A stretch of DNA of 64,000 nt from Alkalicoccobacillus murimartini (lineage in GTDB: Bacteria; Bacillota; Bacilli; Bacillales; Bacillaceae_D): the NCBI RefSeq assembly GCF_030813245.1, contig NZ_JAUSUA010000001.1:558001-622000 (forward strand). The letters run 5' to 3'. Positions within the stretch are counted from its first letter, which is position 1. Each line of letters starts with the position of its first letter. Made by a program: the position numbers and the translations under genes. A model generated the notes under the pieces. That model saw only the letters and a program-made list of their open reading frames with translations, made no database searches and had not been told where the DNA came from. This document shows positions 50,491 through 59,342 of this stretch, one piece after another.

Positions 50491-50714
50491 TTAGCGTTCT
50501 CTCCTCTTTTTCCTTAACGGCAATCATAGGGAGTGCATTTTCTCTACCTATTGTAAAGTCTTCCCGGTTTTTTTTCAACTGAATCATGCCATGATTTAAG
50601 TCTTACCTATCGAAAAGAGAAGAATATTCTCGAATTATCGACCCAATTACCCATGTTCCTTAGAATTTTGGTACAATAAATAGAACAGAGTGAGCATGAA
50701 GGAGGGGCAGAAAT

Positions 50715-51767
50715 ATGAAAAAAGAGTTGCTTCTTTCTGTTTTACACGCATATAAGGGTGAGCGGACGATCTATGGAGCATTTCATATCCTTCAAGGGAA
50801 AAAAACTGCGCAATCCATCCAAGATGGGCATTTCTTTTCAGTCCTTCCTTTTTATAACCTTCTTCCCGACCTAACTAGACAAGAAGTGGATGATTTGACC
50901 CATACGCTTGAGAGCAATGGTTTAATTAGACGAACAGAGGAAGACAAAGCAATTCTAACCAAACAAGGAGAGAGATCCGTGCATCGTTTTACGGAAGACC
51001 ATGATTTCATTTCTGATCTTAATGGTTGGAAGTATCTCAGGCAAACCTCCATTTTTTGGCTTAGGCTTACGTTACTAATTCAAACGGCAACCCATATAAA
51101 AGCGAACCAACCTCGATTTATTCCAATTACCAATCATCGTGATAGTCAGCAATGGGTAAAAAACCATCTCCAAAGATACCAAGGTGGGGTAGACGCGCTG
51201 TTGGATGATATCTATAAGGATATTTCTAGTTACTTACAAACATGTAGAAGTGAACAGGCCCAAGCCTTTGTCATGCAACTTAGTTCTCCTGCTCAGGTTG
51301 GCTTAACACTTCATCAAATTTCGCAAACGTTGAATCTAGATTCAATTAAAACGAATATTTTACACAAAGCTACTTTACATAGGCTATTCAATGCTTGTGA
51401 AGACGGTGCTTTTCCTTCTCTTTATGCGTGTATGGGTGGAAAAGAAAATCAAACTTTTTCAACTGAAACGGCGTTAAAAACTGCTCAGTTGATGAAACAA
51501 GGATTAAAGATGGATCAGATTATTCAAGCAAGAGGTTTGAAACAAAGTACAATTGAGGATCATATCGTTGAGATTGCTTTATATGATACAAGCTTCTCAA
51601 TAGAGCCTTACGTATCCGATCAAGAGATTGCTGCTATTGTAAAAGCCTCAATGGAGCTTCAGACATTAAAATTAAAAGAACTTCGCTCCGTCTTAGGAGA
51701 TGACTATACTTATTTTAAGATTCGAATGGCGTTAACACGAAAGGATCCTTCTTATGGAGCTTCATGA
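50715..51767 (+). CDS. ypbB: YpbB-like helix-turn-helix protein
   Basis: This 350-residue protein is the YpbB homologue that always precedes recQ (recS) in Bacillus. The C-terminal third has a helix-turn-helix-like element seen in RecQ-associated proteins (ALKTAQLMKQGLKMDQIIQA and RGLKQSTIEDHIVEI). The N-terminal 250 residues are helical and unrecognised. GAAGGAGGGGCAGAAAT precedes the ATG, and it overlaps recQ by 14 bases, so the two are coupled. Confidence 0.87.
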   Translation: MKKELLLSVLHAYKGERTIYGAFHILQGKKTAQSIQDGHFFSVLPFYNLLPDLTRQEVDDLTHTLESNGLIRRTEEDKAILTKQGERSVHRFTEDHDFISDLNGWKYLRQTSIFWLRLTLLIQTATHIKANQPRFIPITNHRDSQQWVKNHLQRYQGGVDALLDDIYKDISSYLQTCRSEQAQAFVMQLSSPAQVGLTLHQISQTLNLDSIKTNILHKATLHRLFNACEDGAFPSLYACMGGKENQTFSTETALKTAQLMKQGLKMDQIIQARGLKQSTIEDHIVEIALYDTSFSIEPYVSDQEIAAIVKASMELQTLKLKELRSVLGDDYTYFKIRMALTRKDPSYGAS

Positions 51768-53277
51768 GTCACTAAAAAAGTGGTTTGGATACTCTGAATT
51801 CAGACCAGGTCAGCGTGAGATCATTGAAAGCCTAGTAAGCGGACAAGATGTCTTAGCTATGTTACCAACAGGGACAGGGAAGTCCATTTGCTATCAGCTA
51901 CCTGCATTATTGTCAGACGGATTGACCATTGTTGTATCGCCTCTTCTGTCATTAATGCTTGACCAAGTGCAAGAGCTAAAGAGTAAAGGTATGAAGCAAG
52001 TTGCAGCATTAAATAGCATGATATCAAAGGAAGAACGGCAAAGCGTGCTTACCCACCTTTCTCACTATCGACTTCTTTATGTTTCACCAGAAATGCTTCA
52101 ATCAGATTGGGTACTATCAAAATTGAAACAAATTAATGTTCGTTATTTTGTTGTGGATGAAGCTCACTGTATTTCTCATTGGGGAAAGTCATTTCGGACA
52201 GATTATCGTAAGTTAGCGCCTATTAAACGGTATCTTGGCCATCCTCCCTGCCTTGCGATCACTGCAACGGCAACAGAAGAAGTCCGAAAAGACATTAAAG
52301 AGCAGCTACAACTTCAAGATGAATCAAGTTATATATATAGTGTCGATCGTAAAAATATTGCTTTACATATACAAGAAACCGATTCAAAGGAAACGAAGCT
52401 TGAACAGCTTTTAGACTACGTTAATACAGTAAAAGGTCCAGGCATCGTTTATTTTCAGAGTCGCAAGTGGACTGAATCAGCAGCAGAGTATTTACGCTCA
52501 CAGGGTCATACGAACGTCAGTTTTTATCACGGAGGCATGGTCCAAGAAGATCGACTTCTAATTCAGCAGCAGTTTATGAATGGGCAATTAAATCTTATTT
52601 GCTGCACAAGTGCATTTGGAATGGGCTTAAATAAATCAGATATTCGATATGTCATTCATTTTCACTTGCCTCTTGATCTTGAATCGTATTTGCAGGAAAT
52701 TGGTCGAGCTGGTCGTGATGGAAACCAGAGCCTGGCTATTTTACTTTACAACAAAGATGATCTAGGATTAGCGACTTCTATGATACAAAGAGATGTGATG
52801 CGATCAGATCAGCTAGTCCATATTTTAACAGCGTTATCTGAGGGTGGCGCATTCTCACCTGAAAAGGAAGTATCTATCTATACATCAATAGGTGTTTCAG
52901 AGTCAGCCTTTTCGATCTTGCGTTATCAATTAGAGCAGCAGCAATTCGTTCATCGAGGTAACTGGAAGTCATTTGATGTGGAGACTGTCTATTCTCAGAT
53001 GGATCACATGTTAGTAGAATATAGAAAAGTAGTAGAAAGAAGGCTTTCAAACGTTTATCAATGGGTAGAAACGTCTCAATGTAAAAGAGAAAGAATTCTT
53101 CATTACTTTGGTGAACCAGCAGTAGAAAAGCCAAAGCTATGCTGTTCATCGTGTGGGATTAGTGTTTCTGACTTTGAGCTGATCCAACAAAACGAAGACA
53201 GAGTGTTGGGTTCAGTTACGGATTGGCAGAATCAATTGAACCGTGTGTTTTTAAAAGAGGTTGGTAATGGAAACTAA
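51754..53277 (+). CDS. recQ: RecQ-family DNA helicase (RecS type)
   Basis: This 507-residue superfamily 2 helicase unwinds DNA in repair and recombination. Walker A is MLPTGTGKSICYQLP near residues 36-50, the DEAH box is VVDEAHCISHWG, and motif VI is QEIGRAGRDGN. A zinc-binding region (CKRERILHYF with CCSSC) follows. The HRDC domain of full RecQ is absent, as in B. subtilis RecS. It lies between ypbB and the CPBP gene with overlaps. Confidence 0.95.
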   Translation: MELHESLKKWFGYSEFRPGQREIIESLVSGQDVLAMLPTGTGKSICYQLPALLSDGLTIVVSPLLSLMLDQVQELKSKGMKQVAALNSMISKEERQSVLTHLSHYRLLYVSPEMLQSDWVLSKLKQINVRYFVVDEAHCISHWGKSFRTDYRKLAPIKRYLGHPPCLAITATATEEVRKDIKEQLQLQDESSYIYSVDRKNIALHIQETDSKETKLEQLLDYVNTVKGPGIVYFQSRKWTESAAEYLRSQGHTNVSFYHGGMVQEDRLLIQQQFMNGQLNLICCTSAFGMGLNKSDIRYVIHFHLPLDLESYLQEIGRAGRDGNQSLAILLYNKDDLGLATSMIQRDVMRSDQLVHILTALSEGGAFSPEKEVSIYTSIGVSESAFSILRYQLEQQQFVHRGNWKSFDVETVYSQMDHMLVEYRKVVERRLSNVYQWVETSQCKRERILHYFGEPAVEKPKLCCSSCGISVSDFELIQQNEDRVLGSVTDWQNQLNRVFLKEVGNGN

Positions 53278-53845
53278 CAGAGAAAGACTCGAGTCTCTTC
53301 CGGTGAAAGTGCTCTATCTTAATGCGTATCTGACTCAGCTCATTTTGTTCGTCATTGCTGCATGGCTTTATTGGATCTTTCGAGATTCATTACGAGATGT
53401 TTTTATCATTAGTCAGCTACAAATAATAGAAGCTCTTATATGGGGAAGTACGGCAACGGCTGTAATTCTGGCTATTGAATGGGTGATAAAAAGAATAGTG
53501 AGTGAGAACGCCTTAGATGATGGGGGGATAAATAAACTTTTATTTAGCCAAATGTCTAGCTTTCATATGATCTGTTTTTGTTTACTGGTTAGTATTGTTG
53601 AGGAATTACTTTTTAGGGCAATCCTTCAATCACTTCTTGGACTTTTTGGAGCAAGTTTGTTATTCGCAATCATACATGTTCGATATGTGACGAAACCGGT
53701 GTTGTTTTTTGTCGTAACAGGAGTTAGCTTTATTCTAGGGTTGCTTTTTCATTATACTGGTAACATTCTCGTTCCAATTACCGCCCACTTTTTAATTAAT
53801 CTCATTTCTGGCTTTTATATACGATCAACAAATAAGAAAAGATGA
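53267..53845 (+). CDS. ypbD: CPBP family membrane metalloprotease, YpbD-like
   Basis: This 192-residue membrane protein belongs to the CAAX/CPBP (Abi) family. The metal motifs are EELLFRAILQSL, IIHVRYV and a final HFLINLISG. Such proteases may process small membrane peptides; the substrate is unknown. ATG 53267 follows AAAGAGGTTGGTA and overlaps recQ. In B. subtilis YpbD occupies this place. Confidence 0.88.
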   Translation: METNRERLESLPVKVLYLNAYLTQLILFVIAAWLYWIFRDSLRDVFIISQLQIIEALIWGSTATAVILAIEWVIKRIVSENALDDGGINKLLFSQMSSFHMICFCLLVSIVEELLFRAILQSLLGLFGASLLFAIIHVRYVTKPVLFFVVTGVSFILGLLFHYTGNILVPITAHFLINLISGFYIRSTNKKR

Positions 53846-53858
53846 GGGGTGCTTGTCA

Positions 53859-54059
53859 TTGAGTTCAGCCAAAAGAGAAACTCGGTCTGAGAGCCAAGAG
53901 GTTCAAGAGACATCATCACTACCTCCTCGTGGGGAAATTCAACAGCGTAGGAGACAACGAAGGGAGAAAGCACCGGCTTTTCCACTTGCTAAAATCCTAT
54001 TAGTTTTGTTTTTACTTTTAGTTGGTATAGCGGTTTTCATAGCGCCACGTTTGTTCTAA
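53859..54059 (+). CDS. short membrane protein in the ypbE position (no LysM)
   Basis: This 66-residue protein occupies the ypbE slot. TTG 53859 follows AGGGGTGCTTGTCA at seven bases; a TTG at 53853 is an alternative. It has a charged head with RETRSESQEVQETSSL and RRRQRREKAP, then one hydrophobic helix (LLVLFLLLVGIAVFIA) ending APRLF. B. subtilis YpbE is much longer with a LysM domain. Here only the cytoplasmic and transmembrane parts remain, either by loss or as an independent short gene. Confidence 0.6.
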   Translation: MSSAKRETRSESQEVQETSSLPPRGEIQQRRRQRREKAPAFPLAKILLVLFLLLVGIAVFIAPRLF

Positions 54060-54105
54060 GGTCATTGATCCATTCATATAATGTGTCAAAAAGGGGGGCG
54101 CTAGC

Positions 54106-54534
54106 GTGAGCCTACCTGTTTCAGTAAAGGACAGCCCTGTTGCTAAAATGATGATAGATGAATTAATTGTTCGAAAAAAGAAAGTTGAAAAGTTAGAACG
54201 TACAAGGAATCAAACAGGAATCAGTCTTTTTATCCTTTTGATTGGATTATTATTCTTCGGTTTTGATTGGACAGGATATGGGCTACTTGGTTTGCCGATC
54301 CACGTTAAAGGTTCATTTGGAATGCTCTTGTTTGTGTGTGCGGCTGCAGGTGTAGCACGATTGATGCATGTAACAAAAAAGACGGATAAAGCAGATCATG
54401 AATTTGAAGAGTTAAGAGAGGAATTGATTCAACGTTCAGAGGATTTCTGGAAAGATGATCATAACTGGAAACAGAGAGAGACGATATTTAAGCAACTAGT
54501 AGAACGTTATGACATCAATTTATTCCATCGATAA
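54106..54534 (+). CDS. ypbF: YpbF-like membrane protein (DUF2663)
   Basis: This 142-residue protein resembles B. subtilis YpbF. It has an acidic-to-basic N-terminus (MSLPVSVKDSPVAKMMIDEL), two hydrophobic helices near residues 41-85 and a soluble charged tail (EELREELIQRSEDFWKDDHN). GTG 54106 follows AAAAGGGGGGCGCTAGC. Function is unknown, but the gene order supports the assignment. Confidence 0.83.
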   Translation: MSLPVSVKDSPVAKMMIDELIVRKKKVEKLERTRNQTGISLFILLIGLLFFGFDWTGYGLLGLPIHVKGSFGMLLFVCAAAGVARLMHVTKKTDKADHEFEELREELIQRSEDFWKDDHNWKQRETIFKQLVERYDINLFHR

Positions 54535-54628
54535 GTCAGTAAAAGAAATTACGAGTGAATACGCTTTGACAAGCCAATGACTCATCGGCTAAAATATAAG
54601 TAAGATAAAGTTTGAGGAGTGATCAATT

Positions 54629-54736
54629 ATGTCTATGGGTCAATTTCTGGCAGTCCTTGGATTTGGTGGACTGGCGGTTTTACTTGCACTATTTATGTCA
54701 ATTGGTTTATTGAAACTTTCACAGAAATCGGATTAA
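54629..54736 (+). CDS. 35-residue single-pass membrane peptide
   Basis: ATG 54629 follows GAGGAGTGATCAATT. The peptide is one Gly-Leu-rich helix (SMGQFLAVLGFGGLAVLLAL) with a short basic end (LKLSQKSD). A terminator-like hairpin follows, so it may have its own short transcript. Function unknown. Confidence 0.5.
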   Translation: MSMGQFLAVLGFGGLAVLLALFMSIGLLKLSQKSD

Positions 54737-54740
54737 CCAG

Positions 54741-54774
54741 GTTGATACTCTGAAGCAGGGTATCGGCTTTTTTT
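54741..54774 (+). terminator. terminator-like hairpin
   Basis: GTTGATAC pairs with GTATCGGC around a loop, followed by seven T residues, just before the amidohydrolase gene. Confidence 0.7.
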
Positions 54775-54797
54775 ATACAAAATAGGAGGGTCTACAT

Positions 54798-55970
54798 ATG
54801 AGTACATTGTTTGAGCGATTAGAGGAGCTTTATCCGGAAATGGTAGAAATCAGAAGGAAATTACATGCTGAACCAGAGCTTTCCTTTCACGAAGTTAAAA
54901 CACCTGCATTTATTGCTGAATACCTTGAAGGTCTTGGAGTTGAGGTGAAAAGAGGCGTAGGCGGACGTGGGGTTGTTGGCTATATTAAAGGTGATTTACC
55001 TGGAAAGACAGTCGCTTTACGCGCTGATTTTGATGCTCTTCCTATTCAAGAGGATACGGGTCTTGATTTTGCATCTACAGTTCCTGGAGTGATGCATGCA
55101 TGCGGACATGATGGGCATACGGCAACATTACTTGTGTGTGCCAAAGTGTTGATGGAGAATCGACATCAGTTAAAGGGTACCATTGTATTAATTCATCAAT
55201 ATGCTGAGGAACTAGCCCCAGGTGGCGCAATTGAAATGATTAAAGATGGATGTTTAGATGGAGTAGACGTCATTTATGGTACTCACCTATGGAACCCACT
55301 GCCACTAGGTGAGGTTGGCTATCGCTCTGGACCAATCATGGCTGCTGCTGATCGGTTTGAAGTTACGATTCAAGGGAGAGGCGGACATGGAGCGGCTCCT
55401 CATGAAACTGTTGATGCTGTAGCGGTAGGTTCTTCTGTTGTGCAGAATCTCCAACATGTTGTAAGTAGACAGGTTGATCCACTTAAATCTGCTGTTGTCA
55501 CGACAGCATCTTTTCATGCTGGTGGACCATTTAACGTGATTGCAGATACGGCGCAACTGGTTGGAACGGTTCGAAGCTTTGAAGAAGAAGTACAAGAGTT
55601 AGTCATTACAAAAATGGAGCAAATGATTAAAGGTGTTAGCGAAGGCATGGGAGCAAGCTACGACTATACGTACGTTAAAGGCTATCCTGCTGTTGTAAAT
55701 GATGCTGTTGAAACAGAACGGTTTGCTGCTGTAGCAAAAGAAATTCATGCTGAAGAACTAGTTGTTGAAATCGCACCTGTTATGGGAGGCGAAGACTTTG
55801 CATATTATTTACAAGAAGTACCTGGAACCTTTTTCTTTACAGGATCAGGAAACCCAGAAATAGGAGCAGATTACCCTCATCATCATCCAAAGTTTACATT
55901 TGATGAGCAAGCGATGCTGCTAGCGGGTAAACTATTAGTTCAAGCTGCCATTACCTATCAAGAAGACTAA
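54798..55970 (+). CDS. M20 family N-acyl-L-amino acid amidohydrolase
   Basis: This 390-residue metalloenzyme removes acyl groups from N-acyl amino acids or opens small amides. The M20 signature is present: HACGHDGHTATLL, a metal-binding EELAPGGA, HLWNPLPLGEVGYRSG and the C-terminal GGEDFAYYLQ. The dimer domain includes GRGGHGAAPHETVDAV. AGGAGGGTCTACAT precedes the ATG. It is inserted in the recQ-ypb cluster. The exact substrate (for example indole-acetyl or N-acetyl amino acid) is unknown. Confidence 0.9.
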   Translation: MSTLFERLEELYPEMVEIRRKLHAEPELSFHEVKTPAFIAEYLEGLGVEVKRGVGGRGVVGYIKGDLPGKTVALRADFDALPIQEDTGLDFASTVPGVMHACGHDGHTATLLVCAKVLMENRHQLKGTIVLIHQYAEELAPGGAIEMIKDGCLDGVDVIYGTHLWNPLPLGEVGYRSGPIMAAADRFEVTIQGRGGHGAAPHETVDAVAVGSSVVQNLQHVVSRQVDPLKSAVVTTASFHAGGPFNVIADTAQLVGTVRSFEEEVQELVITKMEQMIKGVSEGMGASYDYTYVKGYPAVVNDAVETERFAAVAKEIHAEELVVEIAPVMGGEDFAYYLQEVPGTFFFTGSGNPEIGADYPHHHPKFTFDEQAMLLAGKLLVQAAITYQED

Positions 55971-56044
55971 CGATCAATCAAATCATTGGGCAGGGTCTAC
56001 CTTGATATTGTATATTTGAGTAAAGATGAAATGAGGAGAATTTG

Positions 56045-56851
56045 TTGAAATGGATTCCTTTGATAGGAGTAGCAGGTCTGCTTAGTATCCCGCTCTTAAA
56101 ACATATGCATGCTGAAGCCAAGCAAAATCGATTAATCAAACAAACCTTGTATTTTGATGGGTTGCCTAATGCTTTTGAAGACTACAAAGTCTTTTTTATC
56201 TCGGATCTTCATCGTAGGGAAATTTCGGCTGCTCTTCTTGCCGAGGTGCAACCGTGCGATATCGTTATCATTGGTGGAGATTTACTCGAGAATGGTGTAC
56301 CGGCAGACCAAATCAAAAAGAACTTAAGGTCCCTCGCTGCATGTGGCCCGTGTTACTTTGTGTGGGGGAATAATGATGTCGAGATAGATGAACATGTCCT
56401 ACGAGAGATGCTAAAAGAGACCGGTGTGCAAGAACTGAATAATTCATGTGAAATCCTATCACAAGATGGCCAGTCGATTTTACTCGCAGGTGGAAGCGAA
56501 CCGATTCAACAAGGTTTGTACGATGGTATGATCGAGCAAGCTAAGCATTATTCGTTTTCCTTGTTTGTTTGCCATTTCCCTCTTGCTTTTAAACAGTTGC
56601 CACGAAATCATCCATTTTCTTTTCTACTTGGAGGGCACACACATGGAGGACAAATTAGGTTATTTGGCTTAAGTGTGGCGAAACTTGGATCGTTAAGAAA
56701 AGTTAATCATGCAATTCAACTCATTAGCAATGGATATGGAACCAGTAAGCTCCCATTGCGATTAGGTGCGCTACCTGAAACGCACCTCTTTACGTTGAAA
56801 TCAGGTTCAACAGCGGCAAAGAGCCCTAGTATTCACCATTTTAAAAGCTGA
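56045..56851 (+). CDS. ypbG: metallophosphoesterase, YpbG-like
   Basis: This 268-residue calcineurin-like phosphoesterase shows the metal motifs in order: FISDLHRRE, GGDLLENG, WGNNDVE, CHFPLAF and LGGHTHGGQIRL. It has one N-terminal hydrophobic anchor (MKWIPLIGVAGLLSIPLL). TTG 56045 follows GAGGAGAATTTG. In B. subtilis YpbG occupies this place. Substrate is unknown. Confidence 0.9.
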   Translation: MKWIPLIGVAGLLSIPLLKHMHAEAKQNRLIKQTLYFDGLPNAFEDYKVFFISDLHRREISAALLAEVQPCDIVIIGGDLLENGVPADQIKKNLRSLAACGPCYFVWGNNDVEIDEHVLREMLKETGVQELNNSCEILSQDGQSILLAGGSEPIQQGLYDGMIEQAKHYSFSLFVCHFPLAFKQLPRNHPFSFLLGGHTHGGQIRLFGLSVAKLGSLRKVNHAIQLISNGYGTSKLPLRLGALPETHLFTLKSGSTAAKSPSIHHFKS

Positions 56852-56889
56852 AGTATTGAAATGTCTATGAGCTGGAAGGGGATGAGAAT

Positions 56890-57789
56890 ATGACACCATC
56901 AGATGGGAAGTATAATATTAAGGCGATATCCACTAAGCTCGGAGTCCAACCAGGCACACTGCGTGCATGGGAGCGCAGGTACAAAGTGATAGAGCCTTCC
57001 CGAAATGCTGCCGGACATAGACTCTATTCAGAACAACAGCTTCATGTACTTAACTGGCTGATTAACAAAGTTGAGCAGGGTTTTACCATTGGACAAGCTG
57101 TTGATCTAATTGATTTGGAACGATTAACAGATCATGCGGAGCCTAAAAACCATCACGAGCAGTATACGGATCAGCTAGCTAGTGATATTCAAGATGCATT
57201 GCTTGCATTTAATGAGTGTGAGGCCTCACAATTACTCAATAAGGCATTTAGCCTTTACAGTATTGAAAAGGTCGCAAGAGATATTCTTGGAACGGTTTTT
57301 AGACAAGTTCGTGATTTACGTGAGCAGGATAAGGTTTCTTCTGCACATGAATATATGGCGATCTCTTTTATTGAGGCTAAAATTAAACATATTCTTGTGA
57401 ATCTGCCAATTGACAGACGTCTTCCGAAAGTTGTGACGGTTTTATATGGTCATCACAAACGTATGAGTCTGGAGTGGCTTCTGTATACGTTATTTCTTAG
57501 ACATAAGGGGTTTGAGGTCATTTATTTGGGAGAAGGATTATCTACTCAAGATGTCGAATTAGTTTTGCGAGAGGTTAAGCCTGGATTATTCTTCTCTTTT
57601 TGCCAAGATGCAGAGCAATTAGATGAAATGACTAATTTTGTTATGTCAATTGATGATCGCTTTCCTAAAATTAGTATAGGGATTGGCGGAGAAGAATGTA
57701 TACAAGTAGCAGAAACTCAACGTTTTTTTATCGGAACAGAACAGGTGGAATGGGAAGAGTGGTTAAAGAATTGGTTTGCTACTAATTAA
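56890..57789 (+). CDS. MerR family regulator with B12-binding-like domain
   Basis: This 299-residue regulator has an N-terminal MerR helix-turn-helix at residues 8-75 (KAISTKLGVQPGTLRAWERR). A four-helix B12-binding cap and a B12-binding Rossmann-type domain follow (about residues 95-285). That layout is shared with CarH/LitR light regulators. The Rossmann domain keeps a candidate axial His (His188 or His189 in VLYGHHKRMS), but the cap lacks the usual Trp, and the EH pair reads HEY (153-155). AdoCbl sensing is possible, light sensing less likely. Confidence 0.82.
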   Translation: MTPSDGKYNIKAISTKLGVQPGTLRAWERRYKVIEPSRNAAGHRLYSEQQLHVLNWLINKVEQGFTIGQAVDLIDLERLTDHAEPKNHHEQYTDQLASDIQDALLAFNECEASQLLNKAFSLYSIEKVARDILGTVFRQVRDLREQDKVSSAHEYMAISFIEAKIKHILVNLPIDRRLPKVVTVLYGHHKRMSLEWLLYTLFLRHKGFEVIYLGEGLSTQDVELVLREVKPGLFFSFCQDAEQLDEMTNFVMSIDDRFPKISIGIGGEECIQVAETQRFFIGTEQVEWEEWLKNWFATN

Positions 57790-57907
57790 ACCATTGAAAG
57801 ACGGGCTTACAGATAAGCACCATATGACGTTTGTTAACATACCGTATGATATGAGAAACGAATTTTGCGGGTATGAGTAGTGGTTTCGCGACAAGGGAGG
57901 GACCAAT

Positions 57908-58507
57908 ATGCGTCTTGAACGCTTAGCTGTAGATAAGTTTAAAGTGTTTCTAACATTTGATGATATGCATGATCGCGGTATTACAAAAGAAGATTTGTGG
58001 CAAGATGTTCCAAAAGTTCATGATTTGTTCCGTGATATGATGCTGGAAGCAGACGATGAGCTAGGGTTTAAGGTGGATGGTCCTATCGCTGTAGAAGTCT
58101 TTGCTATGCCGGCTCAAGGAATGGTTTTTATTGTTAGCAAAGGCCAAGCTGATGATGACTTTGATGATGAAGGCTTTGAAGAAGGATATATAGAAATGCA
58201 AGTCACATTAGATGAAACAGATGAAATCTTCTACGAGTTATTTCACTTCGAAGCAGCCATTGGTTTAGCTTCTAGATTGTATTCGTTTGGTGTAAAAGGC
58301 GGAAAGTTATATTCGTTTCAAGATCGGTTCTTTATCAAGTTTGAAGAGCAGGAAATTGAAGATGTAAATGAAGGAGCTTTTATTGCTTTACTTGCTGAAT
58401 TTGGAAATCCTTCAACGATTTCATCTTATAGAGTGGACGAATACGGGAAAAGACTCATGGAAACAGACGCCATCAAACAATTATATGATTATTTTATAAA
58501 GAGATAG
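57908..58507 (+). CDS. mecB: MecA-type adaptor protein, YpbH/MecB
   Basis: This 199-residue acidic adaptor delivers substrates to the ClpCP protease. MecA-family features are MRLERLAVDKFKVFLTFDDM at the N-terminus (substrate binding), a flexible acidic linker near residues 80-98, and a C-terminal ClpC-binding part. The latter has LFHFEAAIGLASRLYSFGVK and LLAEFGNPSTISSYRVDEYG. The position next to ypbG and ddl/gudB fits YpbH (MecB) and not MecA. GACAAGGGAGGGACCAAT precedes the ATG. Confidence 0.92.
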   Translation: MRLERLAVDKFKVFLTFDDMHDRGITKEDLWQDVPKVHDLFRDMMLEADDELGFKVDGPIAVEVFAMPAQGMVFIVSKGQADDDFDDEGFEEGYIEMQVTLDETDEIFYELFHFEAAIGLASRLYSFGVKGGKLYSFQDRFFIKFEEQEIEDVNEGAFIALLAEFGNPSTISSYRVDEYGKRLMETDAIKQLYDYFIKR

Positions 58508-58544
58508 CAAATGGTGCGGTTCCCATTTGCTTTTCTTTTTTTTG
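58506..58544 (+). terminator. mecB terminator
   Basis: AGCAAATGG and CCATTTGCT pair around a seven-base loop and end in T-rich sequence. Confidence 0.82.
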
Positions 58545-58625
58545 GAGGAAATTTAAATAAATATCAAAAAAATGAAGTCGTCTGAACTAATATTTGTTAA
58601 AATAGTCCATGAGGTGAACATCAAA

Positions 58626-59342
58626 GTGGATAATGCTATATTAATAATTGAAGATGATGCAGAAATTGCAAAGATTATACAGGACTATCTTGAACGTGAA
58701 GGATACCGAGTGGTCTGGCGAGATGCTGGAGATAAAGGACTCAGTGCATTCCATGAGGATACATTCTCATTGGTGCTCGTAGACTTAATGCTTCCTGGAA
58801 AAAATGGATTTGAGGTCTGTCAAGAGATCAGAGAAACCAGTGAAATTCCTATTATTGTAGTGAGTGCGAAGCAAAGTGACCTTGATAAAATCCATAGTCT
58901 AGGAATTGGTGCAGATGATTATGTCACCAAACCATTTAGTCCATTAGAGCTTGTTGCTCGGATTCGAGCTCAGATTCGTCGATATCAATCGTATCAGTCG
59001 AAGCTTCTCCAGCAAACTCAGAGAGAGCTTGCTTTTTTGGATGTTGTCATTGACCAAAGTGGACGAACGATTTCGTTAGATGGAGAGTATGTTTCTTTTA
59101 CAGCTAAAGAATACGAACTGTTTATTTACCTGGCTAAAAATCCGGGGCAGGTATTTACGAAGGAGCAACTGTATAGACAGATTTGGCACCAAGCTGATTA
59201 TGAAGATATTCGTACAGTTACCGTACATATTAAAAATATTCGTCATAAAATAAATGACGGCAAAAAATTCCCGAAATATATTGAAACGGTTTGGGGAGTT
59301 GGGTATAAATTTATAGGGCACCAGCATGAGTATTCGACTTAA
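58626..59342 (+). CDS. OmpR/PhoB family response regulator
   Basis: This 238-residue regulator starts with GTG 58626 behind GAGGTGAACATCAAA. Its receiver domain has IIEDDAE, phospho-acceptor Asp53 in LVLVDLMLPGKNG and the switch Lys in YVTKPFSPLEL. The winged-helix domain is at about residues 135-234, including VSFTAKEYELFIYLAKNPGQ. It overlaps the kinase gene by 17 bases and forms a three-gene unit with a lipoprotein. Target genes are unknown. Confidence 0.94.
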   Translation: MDNAILIIEDDAEIAKIIQDYLEREGYRVVWRDAGDKGLSAFHEDTFSLVLVDLMLPGKNGFEVCQEIRETSEIPIIVVSAKQSDLDKIHSLGIGADDYVTKPFSPLELVARIRAQIRRYQSYQSKLLQQTQRELAFLDVVIDQSGRTISLDGEYVSFTAKEYELFIYLAKNPGQVFTKEQLYRQIWHQADYEDIRTVTVHIKNIRHKINDGKKFPKYIETVWGVGYKFIGHQHEYST

